In this document: positions 51,897-60,994 of the stretch, piece by piece | How positions within the stretch are numbered: position 1 is the first letter of the stretch | How the letters are laid out: each line of letters begins with the position of its first letter | Source of the DNA: Pollutimonas nitritireducens | GTDB lineage: Bacteria > Pseudomonadota > Gammaproteobacteria > Burkholderiales > Burkholderiaceae_B | Length of the DNA: 64,000 nt | Assembly (NCBI RefSeq): GCF_002849615.1 | Contig: NZ_PDNV01000003.1 | Span: 1-64,000 of the forward strand | Direction: 5' to 3' | Program-made: the position numbers and the translations under genes | Notes under the pieces: model-generated | Database searches by the model: none | The model's input: the letters and a program-made list of their open reading frames with translations, nothing else | What the model was told of the DNA's origin: nothing

Positions 51897-52306
51897 TCAC
51901 CTTGCAACCGCCGACGTGGCTGGAGCCGCGCGGCTATGCGAACGGCATCATGACTGAAATGAATGTAGGCAGTCGCCTGGTATTCGTGGGAGGACAGATA
52001 GGCTGGAATGGTCAGCAGCAATTTGAAACCGATGACTTTGCCGAGCAAGTGGGCCAGGCGTTGCAGAATATTGTGGCCATACTCGGGGAGGCCGGCGCCG
52101 GCCCCGAGCACATCACGCGCATGACCTGGTATGTACGCGACAAGAATGAATACATGGCCGCCTTGCGTGAGGTCGGCCGGAATTATCGCGAAATCATCGG
52201 CCGCCACTTTCCGGCCATGACGGCGATTGAAGTGGCCGATCTGATCGAGGATCGCGCACGGGTGGAGATCGAGGTGACCGCTGTGGTTCCGGCAGCAGCG
52301 CCATAA
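51893..52306 (+). CDS. RidA family protein
   Basis: A 137-residue member of the RidA/YjgF/UK114 family. Landmarks: FVGGQIGWN near 31-40, EAGAGPEHITRMTWYVRD near 68-85, and an arginine in the C-terminal DRARVEIEVTAVV that matches the residue holding the substrate carboxylate in RidA. RidA proteins hydrolyse reactive enamines and imines to ketones. Here it is last in an operon whose ring reduction should yield a cyclic enamine CoA ester, so it may deaminate it. Translationally coupled to the ligase (overlap of four bases). Confidence 0.87.
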   Translation: MITLQPPTWLEPRGYANGIMTEMNVGSRLVFVGGQIGWNGQQQFETDDFAEQVGQALQNIVAILGEAGAGPEHITRMTWYVRDKNEYMAALREVGRNYREIIGRHFPAMTAIEVADLIEDRARVEIEVTAVVPAAAP

Positions 52307-52322
52307 CAGGCAGTGCCATGGC

Positions 52323-52346
52323 GGGCAGGACGCAAGCGTGCTGCCC
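52323..52346 (+). other. Hairpin between ridA-type gene and hemL
   Basis: GGGCAG and CTGCCC enclose a second nested CGC-AA-GCG stem, 17 bases after the RidA stop. A T-rich stretch follows only loosely (GTGTCTATTCTTAT). It could be a bidirectional terminator of two convergent genes. Confidence 0.45.
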
Positions 52347-52361
52347 GATGCGTGTCTATTC

Positions 52362-53639
52362 TTATAGTTTGGCGAATACTTCTTCGGCGATGTCCAGCGT
52401 CTGCCGTATTACAGCGTCGTCGTGCGCCGCTGAAATGAAACCCGCCTCGTAGGCCGACGGTGCAAAGTACACGCCTTTGATCAACATGGCGTGGAAGAAT
52501 CTTTTGAAAAGCTCGAGGTCGCAGGTTGATACTTCCTCGAAGGTGGTCGGAATGGTGGAACGGAAGTAAATGCCGAACATGCCGCCGACGTAGTCGGTGC
52601 ACATCGTGATACCGGCGGCCCTGGCGCGTTCGGCAAGGCCGTTCGCAAGCTTCGCAGATTGCGCCTCGAGGTGTTCATAGAATCCCGGTTCCGCCAATAA
52701 CTTCAACGTGATCAGTCCTGCGGCAACCGCAACGGGATTGCCCGAAAGCGTGCCCGCCTGGTACACGTTGCCGATGGGCGCGATGTGCTCCATGATGTCG
52801 GCGCGGCCGCCAAAGGCCCCGACCGGCATGCCACCGCCGATGACCTTGGCCAGCGTGGTGATGTCCGGAGTGACGCCTGTCAGTCCTTGGACGCCTTGCG
52901 GTCCGGCACGAAAACCCGTCATGACTTCATCGAAGATCAGCAACGCGCCGTACTGCGTGCATAGTGACCGCAGACCTTCCAGGAATCCTGGCAGGGGCTT
53001 GATGAGATTCATGTTGCCGGCAATCGGCTCAACGATGATGCAGGCGATCTCGGGACCGTATTCCTGGAATGCGGCTTCGACGGCTTGCAGCTTGTTGTAA
53101 TCCAGTACCAGGGTATGCTTGATGAATTCCGGCGGCACGCCGGCCGAAGTGGGGTTGCCGAAAGTGAGCATGCCGGAGCCGGCTTTGACGAGCAGGCTGT
53201 CGGCATGGCCGTGATAACAGCCTTCGAACTTGATGATTTTGGAGCGTCCTGTAACCCCTCGCGCCAAGCGGATGGCGGACATGGTCGCTTCGGTGCCTGA
53301 ACTGACCAGCCTGACTTTTTCGATGGATGGCAGGCGCGCTGCGATTGCTTCGGCAATTTCGATCTCGGCTTCGGTCGGTGCACCGAAGGACAGTCCATTG
53401 ACGGCAGCTTCCTGAACAGCCCGGATGACTTCGGGGTGCGCATGACCCAGGATGGCAGGCCCCCAGGATCCGACATAATCGATATAACGAGTATCTTCGG
53501 CGTCCCACATATAGGGCCCTTGGGCGCGCGTAATGAATCGTGGCGATCCACCGACCGAGCGAAATGCCCTAACGGGAGAATTCACGCCACCAGGAATGGT
53601 TCGACAGGCGCGTTCAAATAGTTCTGTATTGCGAGACAT
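52362..53639 (-). CDS. hemL: Glutamate-1-semialdehyde 2,1-aminomutase
   Basis: PLP enzyme forming 5-aminolevulinate for haem synthesis. The 425-residue chain has the family's N-terminal [12 protein letters not shown], the Asp motif FDEVMTGFR, and the PLP lysine in [16 protein letters not shown]. The frame runs on to 53717, but the family starts at [11 protein letters not shown] (53639). Convergent with the RidA gene; thiE lies 70 bases upstream on the same strand. Confidence 0.96.
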   Translation of the reverse strand: MSRNTELFERACRTIPGGVNSPVRAFRSVGGSPRFITRAQGPYMWDAEDTRYIDYVGSWGPAILGHAHPEVIRAVQEAAVNGLSFGAPTEAEIEIAEAIAARLPSIEKVRLVSSGTEATMSAIRLARGVTGRSKIIKFEGCYHGHADSLLVKAGSGMLTFGNPTSAGVPPEFIKHTLVLDYNKLQAVEAAFQEYGPEIACIIVEPIAGNMNLIKPLPGFLEGLRSLCTQYGALLIFDEVMTGFRAGPQGVQGLTGVTPDITTLAKVIGGGMPVGAFGGRADIMEHIAPIGNVYQAGTLSGNPVAVAAGLITLKLLAEPGFYEHLEAQSAKLANGLAERARAAGITMCTDYVGGMFGIYFRSTIPTTFEEVSTCDLELFKRFFHAMLIKGVYFAPSAYEAGFISAAHDDAVIRQTLDIAEEVFAKL

Positions 53640-53709
53640 GTTGTTGAGACTCACTGCTGAAAAAATGAAGGAGGTGCAGGCATAGCATAACAGGGGCAAA
53701 ACATCGTCT

Positions 53710-54360
53710 TCAGGCAAAAAGGGCTGCGAACCGGGCCGCAGTATCGCGTATGTCGCGGCTTTCGAACAGGCCGCTGATCACTGCAATGCTATCCGCTCCG
53801 GCGTCGATGACGTCGCCCGCATTGTGGGCCGTGATGCCGCCGATTGCCACCACCGCGGCGCGTGGCCCGACGTTGTCGGTTTCCACGATCGCTCGACCCT
53901 GCCTGATATCGTCGAGGCTTGCGCGCACGGCATCCGGTTTGACGCTGGAGGCAAACATGGCGCCGAAAGCGACATAATCGACATCGGCCTTGATGGCTTC
54001 GACTGCCAGCTTGGGCTGGTTATAGCAGGAACAACCGATAATCTTGCCTGGGCCCAGGGCCAGCCTGGCCTCTGCCACGCCGCCATCTTCACGGCCAAGA
54101 TGAACGCCGTCGGCGTCAATCAGGGATGCCAGGCGCCAGTCGTCGTTCACAATGAACAGCAGGCCCTCTTTTTGGCAGCGTTCCGCCACTCGCCGCGCCT
54201 GCGCCAGGCCCGCATCGGCATCGATAGTCTTGCGCCGCCACTGCAAAGCCGTCATTCCGCCATCGGCGGCCGCACTGATGGCATCCAGGAGCCTGTCCGT
54301 GTCGTCCCATTCGGGCGTGACACCATAGAGTCCCTTGGGAAAACGTAGTGATGCATTCAT
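53710..54360 (-). CDS. thiE: Thiamine-phosphate synthase
   Basis: It joins HMP-PP and thiazole phosphate to form thiamine phosphate. In 216 residues of TIM-barrel fold: [15 protein letters not shown] at about 34-48, the diphosphate loop [20 protein letters not shown], and [25 protein letters not shown] near the C-terminus. It overlaps the ThiD-like gene by four bases and is probably cotranscribed with it. No riboswitch is seen before this pair. Confidence 0.94.
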   Translation of the reverse strand: MNASLRFPKGLYGVTPEWDDTDRLLDAISAAADGGMTALQWRRKTIDADAGLAQARRVAERCQKEGLLFIVNDDWRLASLIDADGVHLGREDGGVAEARLALGPGKIIGCSCYNQPKLAVEAIKADVDYVAFGAMFASSVKPDAVRASLDDIRQGRAIVETDNVGPRAAVVAIGGITAHNAGDVIDAGADSIAVISGLFESRDIRDTAARFAALFA

Positions 54361-55172
54361 GTTATTGATCGGTTGATAAGGCGATTACCCATGCCGGGTT
54401 GGAACGAACGGGACTCAAGACAGGCTGGCATCGACAGGGCGGCATCGACGGCCTGTGGTACATCGAGACCGCGCGCCAATTGTGCTGTGATGGCGCAGGT
54501 TAAGGGACCGTCGGCGTCGTTCAGGCGAGTTGGAGGCGCCTGCCACGGCCAGTTGAAGGTCTGGTTGTTCTGGCCTTGCAATAGGTAGCTGCCGTGGCCG
54601 GGACGCAAAGGCGCGCCGCTGGTCAATACCCATTTCGCGCCGAACTGCAGGAGGGCCTCGGCCGGCGTGTGGACATCGGGTCCCATGAGGACGCCCTGGG
54701 ACTGCCAGCGTGATAGTAGATTGTGATCCACGACGACAATGTCGGTCTGCGGCAACAGGAGTTCGAAGAGTGCGAGCTGGACGTCCTCGGCATCAAAATC
54801 TGTGATCAGCGTCTCGTCAGGGAACGAGGTAAGGTGCAGAACCAGTGGTACGTGGGAATAATCTGCCGCTATTTGAGCGAGCGCACTTACTGATTCCGTT
54901 GTATAAAGTGACCCGACCTTGATGGCATTGACCGTCATATCCTCGAGCAGGCAGCGAGCCTGGTCGTCGATCAGCTCCGGCGCCACAGGCTGGATTTCTT
55001 CGGTGCTGGCGGTATCCTGGACCAGCAGTGCAGTCAGGGTGCTGAGGGCGTGACAGCCCAGGGCCGCACAGGTAACCGCGTCGGCGGGCAGGCTACTCGA
55101 GCCGCTAGGATCGAAAGGGCCGAAAATAAGCACTAACGGTGGGATTGATGCTTGCACGGCGTCGATATTCAC
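54357..55172 (-). CDS. ThiD-like (hydroxymethylpyrimidine/phosphomethylpyrimidine kinase family) protein
   Basis: A 271-residue ribokinase-fold protein lying upstream of thiE, so a role in phosphorylating HMP or HMP-P for thiamine synthesis is the family-based expectation. However, the hallmarks differ from active ThiD: the N-terminal SGGAGIQAD is SGSSSLPADAV (near residue 24), LMKGGH is LTSGAP, and the anion-hole GTGC region is NDADGPLTC. The order of elements and the DIVVVDHNLL region still fit the fold. It may be a divergent kinase or have lost activity. Divergent from the rubredoxin gene. Confidence 0.75.
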   Translation of the reverse strand: MNIDAVQASIPPLVLIFGPFDPSGSSSLPADAVTCAALGCHALSTLTALLVQDTASTEEIQPVAPELIDDQARCLLEDMTVNAIKVGSLYTTESVSALAQIAADYSHVPLVLHLTSFPDETLITDFDAEDVQLALFELLLPQTDIVVVDHNLLSRWQSQGVLMGPDVHTPAEALLQFGAKWVLTSGAPLRPGHGSYLLQGQNNQTFNWPWQAPPTRLNDADGPLTCAITAQLARGLDVPQAVDAALSMPACLESRSFQPGMGNRLINRSIT

Positions 55173-55299
55173 AAGATTCCTGCAACATCCCAGGAAAATG
55201 CCCGGGACGTTGCTATTGGGTTTAGTAACATTAACCCCATTCTAATAGAAGCTTCCCGACTCCGCGGGTTTGGGATGAAATTTATAGCGAGTAATAGAA

Positions 55300-55464
55300 A
55301 TGCGTACATGGATGTGTTTAATTTGCGGTTGGATCTATGATGAGGAAGCGGGCCTTCCTGAAGAGGGAATTGCACCCGGAACCCGTTGGGAGGACGTCCC
55401 GCCGAATTGGGTCTGCCCCGAATGCGGCGCACGCAAAGAAGATTTTGAACTGATCGAGGTCTGA
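55300..55464 (+). CDS. Rubredoxin
   Basis: A small gene (54 residues) easily missed by length filters. It encodes a rubredoxin with two CxxC pairs at Cys6/Cys9 and Cys39/Cys42 binding one iron, plus the typical GWIYDEEAG and GTRWEDVPPNWVCPECGA. A one-electron carrier in the cytoplasm; its partner is unknown. Starts at ATG 55300 and stops at TGA 55462-55464. Divergent from the ThiD-like gene over 127 bases. Confidence 0.93.
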   Translation: MRTWMCLICGWIYDEEAGLPEEGIAPGTRWEDVPPNWVCPECGARKEDFELIEV

Positions 55465-55513
55465 TACGGTCTGATCAATACAGTATTTGAATATTGACCC
55501 AGGAGGGCGAGTC

Positions 55514-56107
55514 ATGGTTTCCACAGTCCATCGGCCCGAAGCCGAATCAAGCGTCGACTTGTCCCAACAACTCTTGGTAGCCATGCCAGGCAAGGTGGCG
55601 GGCAACCTGGCCAATACAGTCATCTACGTTTGTGAGCATACGGAACACGGTGCATTGGGGCTCGTCATCAATCGGCCGACCGATCTCACGCTGGGCGATC
55701 TGTTAAAACGCATCGAGCTGGATCTCGCCCTCGAAATAGGGCCGATTGCCGACGCGCCGGTTTTTTTCGGCGGACCTGTGCAGACAGACCGCGGTTTTGT
55801 GCTGCACGCTCCAGCGGGCGGCTACAGCTCCAGTATCCAGTTGGGCGATGTCGCCCTCACCACATCGCGCGACGTTCTGCAGGACGTCGCCAATGGCCGC
55901 GGACCCGCCATGCTCCTGGTCACCCTCGGTTATGCGGGCTGGGGAGCGGGGCAGCTCGAAAGCGAAATGTCGCAGAATGCATGGCTCAATGTGGCGGCCA
56001 GTCCCGACATCCTGTTCAATACTCCGGCGGAAGGCCGCTACGGGGCCGCCTTGGCCCAGTTGGGTATCGATCCGCTCATGTTGGCGGGCGATGCAGGCCA
56101 TGCCTGA
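55514..56107 (+). CDS. YqgE/AlgH family protein (UPF0301)
   Basis: A 197-residue protein of the AlgH/YqgE family with LLVAMPGKVAGNLANTVIYVCEHTEHGALGLVINRP at the start and VFFGGPVQTDRGFVLH in the middle. Function is not settled. AGGAGGGCGAGTC precedes the ATG at 55514. It overlaps ruvX by eight bases, the conserved yqgE-yqgF pairing. Confidence 0.92.
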   Translation: MVSTVHRPEAESSVDLSQQLLVAMPGKVAGNLANTVIYVCEHTEHGALGLVINRPTDLTLGDLLKRIELDLALEIGPIADAPVFFGGPVQTDRGFVLHAPAGGYSSSIQLGDVALTTSRDVLQDVANGRGPAMLLVTLGYAGWGAGQLESEMSQNAWLNVAASPDILFNTPAEGRYGAALAQLGIDPLMLAGDAGHA

Positions 56108-56504
56108 AGAGACCTTGCTTGCTTTCGATTACGGAACGAAGAAAATCGGCGTTGCCATCGGCAATACATTGACGCGCGTGGCCCGACCTCTGGAGATTCT
56201 CAGGTCGGTCACGCGCGAGCAACGCTTCTCGGCCATAGCGCAGCTGCTTGAAACATGGCAGCCCGACAGGGTGGTGGTCGGCTTGCCCCTTGCTCTTAAT
56301 GGCGAAACGCAATACGCCACCTTGCGTTGCCGTCGATTCGCCAATCAGTTGCACGGCCGCTTTGGGGTCTTGGTGGAGCTCGTCGACGAGCGCGGATCCA
56401 GTGTGGAAGCCCAAGAGTTGCTGGGTACCAATGCCCCTGATGACGCCGTTGCCGCGGCAGTTATACTGCAGCGCTATCTCGATGCGTTGACACCGCCAAA
56501 CTAA
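56100..56504 (+). CDS. ruvX: RuvX/YqgF Holliday-junction resolvase-like protein
   Basis: A 134-residue RNase H-fold nuclease family protein involved in processing pre-16S rRNA and possibly Holliday junctions. The N-terminal AFDYGTKKIGVAIG holds the first catalytic aspartate, VGLPLALNG follows, and DERGSSVEAQELL carries the later acidic residues. Starts within the end of yqgE. Confidence 0.92.
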   Translation: MPEETLLAFDYGTKKIGVAIGNTLTRVARPLEILRSVTREQRFSAIAQLLETWQPDRVVVGLPLALNGETQYATLRCRRFANQLHGRFGVLVELVDERGSSVEAQELLGTNAPDDAVAAAVILQRYLDALTPPN

Positions 56505-56532
56505 CCGGCAAAAAGACCACAAAGAGAATGAC

Positions 56533-57282
56533 TTGACCGTCTTGTTATTTTTGCCGCGAGCGGTGCTTCTTATTATCTGGCTACTGCTGGGACTACTACT
56601 GGTCTCGGCTGTTTTTCCTTATTGCACGCCGGCAGCCCGGTCGGCCATTACGCGTCGGTGGTCGCGGGTGTTGCTCTTTTTTTGCGGTGTCCGGGTCGAG
56701 GTCTCCGGACAACCCATTCCTCACGGTCCCGCATTATGGGTCGCCAATCACGTATCCTGGATCGACATTTTCGTCATCAACAGTGTTCGGCCCACTTCCT
56801 TCATTGCCAAAAGTGAGATAAGGCATTGGCCTGTCATCGGCTGGCTGGTGAGCGGTTCGGGCACGGTGTTCATCGAACGTGGTCATCGCCATGCCGTACG
56901 CGAAGTGGGCCAGCAAATGAAGGCTCGTTTCGAACGGGGGGAAATAGTCGGGTTGTTCCCGGAGGGCACGACTTCCCCCGGCTACGACGTAGCGCCCTTC
57001 CATTCCAGTTTGTTCGATCCGGCAATACGCGTCAATGTCGATATCCAGCCTCTCGCCTTGCGCTTTTTTCATCGTGGTCAGCGCAGCGACTATGTGGCGT
57101 TCGTGGGCGAGCAAACTTTGCTCCGGAACATGTGGCGTTTGCTTGGTACGACCGGCGTGTCGATTGAGTTGGAATTCCTTGCCGTGATGAGCGGTGACTA
57201 CTGTGCGCAGCATGGGCGCAACAAGGTTTCCGCACACGCCCACCATGTAATCCGGCAGGCTATCGTACGGCGGCCGCATTAG
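56533..57282 (+). CDS. Lysophospholipid acyltransferase family protein (PlsC-like)
   Basis: A 249-residue membrane-bound acyltransferase, probably making phosphatidic acid from lysophosphatidic acid. It has two N-terminal hydrophobic segments (about 5-25 and 40-55), the catalytic NHVSWID near residue 72 (NHxxxxD type), and the FPEGTTS substrate motif near 143. The start is TTG at 56533, with an AGAG site; an ATG just before it leads to an immediate stop. Confidence 0.88.
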   Translation: MTVLLFLPRAVLLIIWLLLGLLLVSAVFPYCTPAARSAITRRWSRVLLFFCGVRVEVSGQPIPHGPALWVANHVSWIDIFVINSVRPTSFIAKSEIRHWPVIGWLVSGSGTVFIERGHRHAVREVGQQMKARFERGEIVGLFPEGTTSPGYDVAPFHSSLFDPAIRVNVDIQPLALRFFHRGQRSDYVAFVGEQTLLRNMWRLLGTTGVSIELEFLAVMSGDYCAQHGRNKVSAHAHHVIRQAIVRRPH

Positions 57283-57306
57283 AAGACTTGTCGGTGTAGC
57301 GGGTTT

Positions 57307-58161
57307 TCAATCGTCTTTTGGTTTTTGATATTGCTCGCATGGAATCTGCACGATTCTTCGGTCCTGGAGGCGTATTGCAGTCAATTGCCGGCCCCAGACG
57401 CAGCCCGAATCCAGGCAGATCACATCCGGCCGCAGCATCAGACCGAGTGTGGACCAGTGTCCGAACACAATGGTGTCCTGAGTGGAGGCACGCGCCGGTA
57501 CATCGAACCAGGGCATCATTTGGCCATTGTTGGCAGGAGCGCCTTTGAAGGTGAATTCCATCTGACCATTCTTGTCGCACATGCGCATACGCGTCATCGC
57601 ATTGATAATGACGCGAAGGCGTTTGCTTCCGCGGTATTCGTCTTTCCACAGTACGGGTTCGTTGCCATACATCTTGCTCAAGCTGACTTTCCAATTGGGA
57701 CCGCGCAAGGCTTCTTCAACCTCCGCGGCCAACAGAAGGGTCTTAGCCGTGGTCCATGCAGGAAGTACGCCAGCGTGGACCATCAAGTGCCCCTGTTCAT
57801 GGTGAGCCAGCGGGCAATGCCTGAGCCAGTCGATCATTTCTTGTGCGTCTGGAGCCTTCAGGATGTCGTCTATGGTGTCGGACTTCCCCGGCTTGCGCAC
57901 GCCGGCGGCGACGGCCAGTAAGTGGAGATCGTGATTGCCGAGCACGGAAATTGCGCGGTCTCCCAAGGCCATGACCATTTTGAGCGTGGCCAGCGAATCG
58001 GGTCCGCGGTTGACCAGATCGCCGGCGAACCAGAACTTGGCGTTTGGCTCGCCACTGATATCCGGATGGGCCAGCAGTTCACGCAAGGGCTGGCAGCAGC
58101 CTTGCAGGTCGCCTATCATCCAGATGCTGGGCTCGGGTGTCGGTTTCATGCGGCCTGTCAT
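57307..58161 (-). CDS. apaH: Symmetrical bis(5'-nucleosyl)-tetraphosphatase
   Basis: Hydrolyses diadenosine tetraphosphate into two ADP and can remove Np4-type RNA caps. The 284-residue metallophosphoesterase has GDLQGC near 21, [10 protein letters not shown] near 48, GNHD near 75 and HAG near 130. The frame runs farther upstream, but the ATG at 58161 overlaps the lptG stop (ATGA), so the two are coupled. Confidence 0.92.
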   Translation of the reverse strand: MTGRMKPTPEPSIWMIGDLQGCCQPLRELLAHPDISGEPNAKFWFAGDLVNRGPDSLATLKMVMALGDRAISVLGNHDLHLLAVAAGVRKPGKSDTIDDILKAPDAQEMIDWLRHCPLAHHEQGHLMVHAGVLPAWTTAKTLLLAAEVEEALRGPNWKVSLSKMYGNEPVLWKDEYRGSKRLRVIINAMTRMRMCDKNGQMEFTFKGAPANNGQMMPWFDVPARASTQDTIVFGHWSTLGLMLRPDVICLDSGCVWGRQLTAIRLQDRRIVQIPCEQYQKPKDD

Positions 58162-59336
58162 GCGGCTGACTTGCTCCATGGCCAGCGGGTTTGATTGAAA
58201 CGGCGCACATTGTGCTGATTTTCCATCAGGATAAGAGCGCCCAGCGCCGCTCCAAGTGCACCGATATTGGGAACCAGGGCGGTAACCCACGGCGCCCATT
58301 TGCTTAGCATGCCAACATTGAGCGCCAACTGATTCAACATGAAGAATCCGACGCCCAGCAGGATGCCGACGAATACCTTGCTGCCGACACCACCCCGCCG
58401 GGTCTGCATGAAGCCTATTGGCGCGGCGATGGTGATCATTACCAGCAGAGTGAATGGGTAGGCCATCTTGCGCCACAAGGCCACCACTTGCCGGTCTGTC
58501 TGCAGGCGGTTGTTTTCAAGGTAGTCGATGTAATCGAGCAGGTCGAAAATGGACATGCGCTCGGGAGTCAGGATGCGGGCGATCAGGCGTTCGGGGGTAA
58601 GCGTGGTTTCAAGAACGCGGCTGTTCAATGTCTGCAGCCGAGTAAGTGGCGCATCCGGCTTCCTGGCGTCGGCCAGGGCCGAGACGGAGCTGGCGTCGAT
58701 CTGTGTCTGGGTGATTTCGCGCAATTCAAGGGTGCCGGCTGTGAATCGGCCTTCTTTTGCTTTCGAAAAAGCGGCCAGGGTCTGGCCCTTGTGAAATTCA
58801 TACAGAGTGACGTCGCCAACATCTCCATTGGCTTTCAACTGCGCAATGTTGATGATGCGGGTGCCTCCATCGGCATCCGATTCCTTGAACCAGTAACCGC
58901 TGTTCAATTGCCCTCCGCCGGATCTGCCAAGCAGTGTCAGGCTGGCCTCACTGGATTTCATTTCCGCTGCGGGCGTGATCACTTCGGAAAGCAGGAATGC
59001 ACCCAGGACCAGGGGGATGGTCACTACCCAAAGCATGGTCAGCAGTTTCATGCCGCTGACGCCGGAGACGCGTAGGATTACGAGCTCGTTACGTTGCGCC
59101 AAACCGGCGAGGGCCAATATGGCGCCTATCAGCAAGCCTATGGGCAGTAGATCGTACAAACGGGTGGGCAACGCCAAGGCCTGCATGTAGAAAAGGTTCA
59201 GCAAAGTGAATTTGCTGCCCACATTATCGAGCTCTTCAATCAGAGCAAAGAAAGTGAATAGGCCGATCAGCGCCATCAGGACCACGGCGCTGGAGCGGTA
59301 GATTTCGCTGGCGATATAACGGCGGGCGGTGCGCAT
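58158..59336 (-). CDS. lptG: LPS export permease LptG
   Basis: An inner-membrane permease subunit of the LptB2FG complex that extracts LPS for transport to the outer membrane. The 392 residues have three N-terminal membrane segments, a periplasmic jelly-roll domain (about 130-285) and three C-terminal segments; [24 protein letters not shown] and the [21 protein letters not shown] region are typical. The start at 59336 ([12 protein letters not shown]) fits the family better than 59390. Its usual partner lptF is not next to it. Confidence 0.88.
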   Translation of the reverse strand: MRTARRYIASEIYRSSAVVLMALIGLFTFFALIEELDNVGSKFTLLNLFYMQALALPTRLYDLLPIGLLIGAILALAGLAQRNELVILRVSGVSGMKLLTMLWVVTIPLVLGAFLLSEVITPAAEMKSSEASLTLLGRSGGGQLNSGYWFKESDADGGTRIINIAQLKANGDVGDVTLYEFHKGQTLAAFSKAKEGRFTAGTLELREITQTQIDASSVSALADARKPDAPLTRLQTLNSRVLETTLTPERLIARILTPERMSIFDLLDYIDYLENNRLQTDRQVVALWRKMAYPFTLLVMITIAAPIGFMQTRRGGVGSKVFVGILLGVGFFMLNQLALNVGMLSKWAPWVTALVPNIGALGAALGALILMENQHNVRRFNQTRWPWSKSAA

Positions 59337-59415
59337 GCGATTACTTGATACCTGAAACGAATGTGTGTGGTTGAGCCAACAGCTTAACATTTGCAGGCCT
59401 TTATCGGACCACCGG

Positions 59416-60135
59416 TCAGGGAATAGTCACGAGCCTCATGCGTTTCTGAATGGTCCCGGTGCGGGACAGCAAATATGAGGTTTTGCGATGACGTTCGTAA
59501 TAGACCGGATTGGGCAGCATGGCGGCAAGTTGCGCAGCCTGGTATTGGCTTAGCTGCGCCGCGCTCACGCCGTAATAATGCCGTGCAGCGGCTTCGGCGC
59601 CAAATACGTTGCCGCCCCATTGCGCTACATTCAGGTAGAGTTCCAGTATGCGCTGCTTGTTCATGACAAATTCGATCATGTAGGTCAGTACGAGTTCCTG
59701 GCCTTTGCGCCAATAGCTGCGTGATCTCGACAAGAACAGATTCTTGGCCAACTGCTGGGTAATTGTCGACCCGCCGCGAATTTTACTCTTGCCTTTCTCA
59801 GCCTGTTTCTTGTTGTATTCCCACGCTTTGCGGATCGCCTCCCACTCGACGCCTTCATGGTCGGTGAAATTGGCATCTTCAGACGCAATTACAGCGCGTT
59901 TGAGGGATTTGTTGATGCCCTCGTAGGATGTCCATTGATACTTGAGCTCGGCCTCGGGATTGGCGAGACGAAGTTCGGCCAGTGTGGCGTCCATGAAGGC
60001 ACTGCTGCCCGGATCGCGAACGCTGAGCCAAAGTATCATGACGAAAAGACCGAACAGATAGAGCAACAGGGCGGAAAATGCCGCCAGCACTGCAACACCC
60101 AGGACCTTTGTCTTGTTTATTTTGTGTGTGGCCAC
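59416..60135 (-). CDS. mtgA: Monofunctional biosynthetic peptidoglycan transglycosylase
   Basis: A 239-residue glycosyltransferase family 51 enzyme that polymerises lipid II. One membrane anchor (about 15-38) is followed by a domain with the catalytic glutamate in ASEDANFTDHEGVEW (near 85) and GGSTITQQLAKNLFLS. Follows aroE by four bases. Confidence 0.95.
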   Translation of the reverse strand: MATHKINKTKVLGVAVLAAFSALLLYLFGLFVMILWLSVRDPGSSAFMDATLAELRLANPEAELKYQWTSYEGINKSLKRAVIASEDANFTDHEGVEWEAIRKAWEYNKKQAEKGKSKIRGGSTITQQLAKNLFLSRSRSYWRKGQELVLTYMIEFVMNKQRILELYLNVAQWGGNVFGAEAAARHYYGVSAAQLSQYQAAQLAAMLPNPVYYERHRKTSYLLSRTGTIQKRMRLVTIP

Positions 60136-60139
60136 GGGA

Positions 60140-60994
60140 TCAGCCGGCGCGAAGCTGGTGACGCAAGGCAGTCAGCACGGCTTCCGGATCGGGCGTGACG
60201 CCGTGCCAGATCGCAAAGCTTGCCGCTGCCTGGCCGACCAGCATGCCCAGCCCATCCGCCACGGTGTGCGCGCCGTGTTCCGCGGCTTGCATCATGAATG
60301 GCGTCGCTTTACGGCCGTAGACCATGTCATAGGCAAGGGCACCAGGTTTATAGAGGTTTCCGGGCAGGTCTGGCGCGGTCTGTCCCAGGCTGCTGGAAGT
60401 TGCGTTGATGACGATATCCCAGGGGCCTCCCGCATCAGACAAGCTGCCCCAGGAAAGGCGCGGTGATAGCGCCGGCATTTGTTCGATCAGGTGTTGATGC
60501 AGTGCAGATGCGCGTTGGGGATTTCGGTTGATAATGTGCAGGCGAGCGCAGCCGGCGTCCAGCAAGGGAAAAGCCACGCCCCGGGCGGCGCCTCCGGCAC
60601 CGACGAGCAGTATTTCTTTAGCCTTGGGTGAGTGTCCCAGCCTCAGCAAATCGTTCAGCAGGCCGATGCCATCTGTATTGCAGCCGTGAAGGCTACCCTT
60701 TTCCATCCATAAGGTGTTTACCGCGGCAGCCAGCTGCGCGCGCAGGGTAAGGTTGGGTCGTGCCAGGGCGAACGCCTCTTCCTTGAACGGAACGGTGACG
60801 TTCAGGCCGTGGCCACCGTTTGCGAAGAAGTTTTCGACCGTCATGCCGAATCCGTCCAGTGGTGCCTTTATCTTCTCGTAGGCCAAGGCATGCCCGGTTT
60901 GCCGGGCGAAAAATTCATGTATGAAGGGCGAGCGGCTATGTTCGATGGGATTGCCGATGACGGCGTAGCGTTTTGGCGGTGGGGCGCAATTCAC
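60140..60994 (-). CDS. aroE: Shikimate dehydrogenase
   Basis: NADPH-dependent reduction of 3-dehydroshikimate in aromatic amino-acid synthesis. The 284-residue chain has the substrate motif SRSPFIHEFF (near 17), catalytic Lys in NVTVPFKEEAF, Asp in NTDGIGL, and the NADP loop GAGGAARG. The GTG at 60994 overlaps the upstream TonB-like stop (GTGA); the longer frame from 61033 is less likely. Confidence 0.94.
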   Translation of the reverse strand: MNCAPPPKRYAVIGNPIEHSRSPFIHEFFARQTGHALAYEKIKAPLDGFGMTVENFFANGGHGLNVTVPFKEEAFALARPNLTLRAQLAAAVNTLWMEKGSLHGCNTDGIGLLNDLLRLGHSPKAKEILLVGAGGAARGVAFPLLDAGCARLHIINRNPQRASALHQHLIEQMPALSPRLSWGSLSDAGGPWDIVINATSSSLGQTAPDLPGNLYKPGALAYDMVYGRKATPFMMQAAEHGAHTVADGLGMLVGQAAASFAIWHGVTPDPEAVLTALRHQLRAG

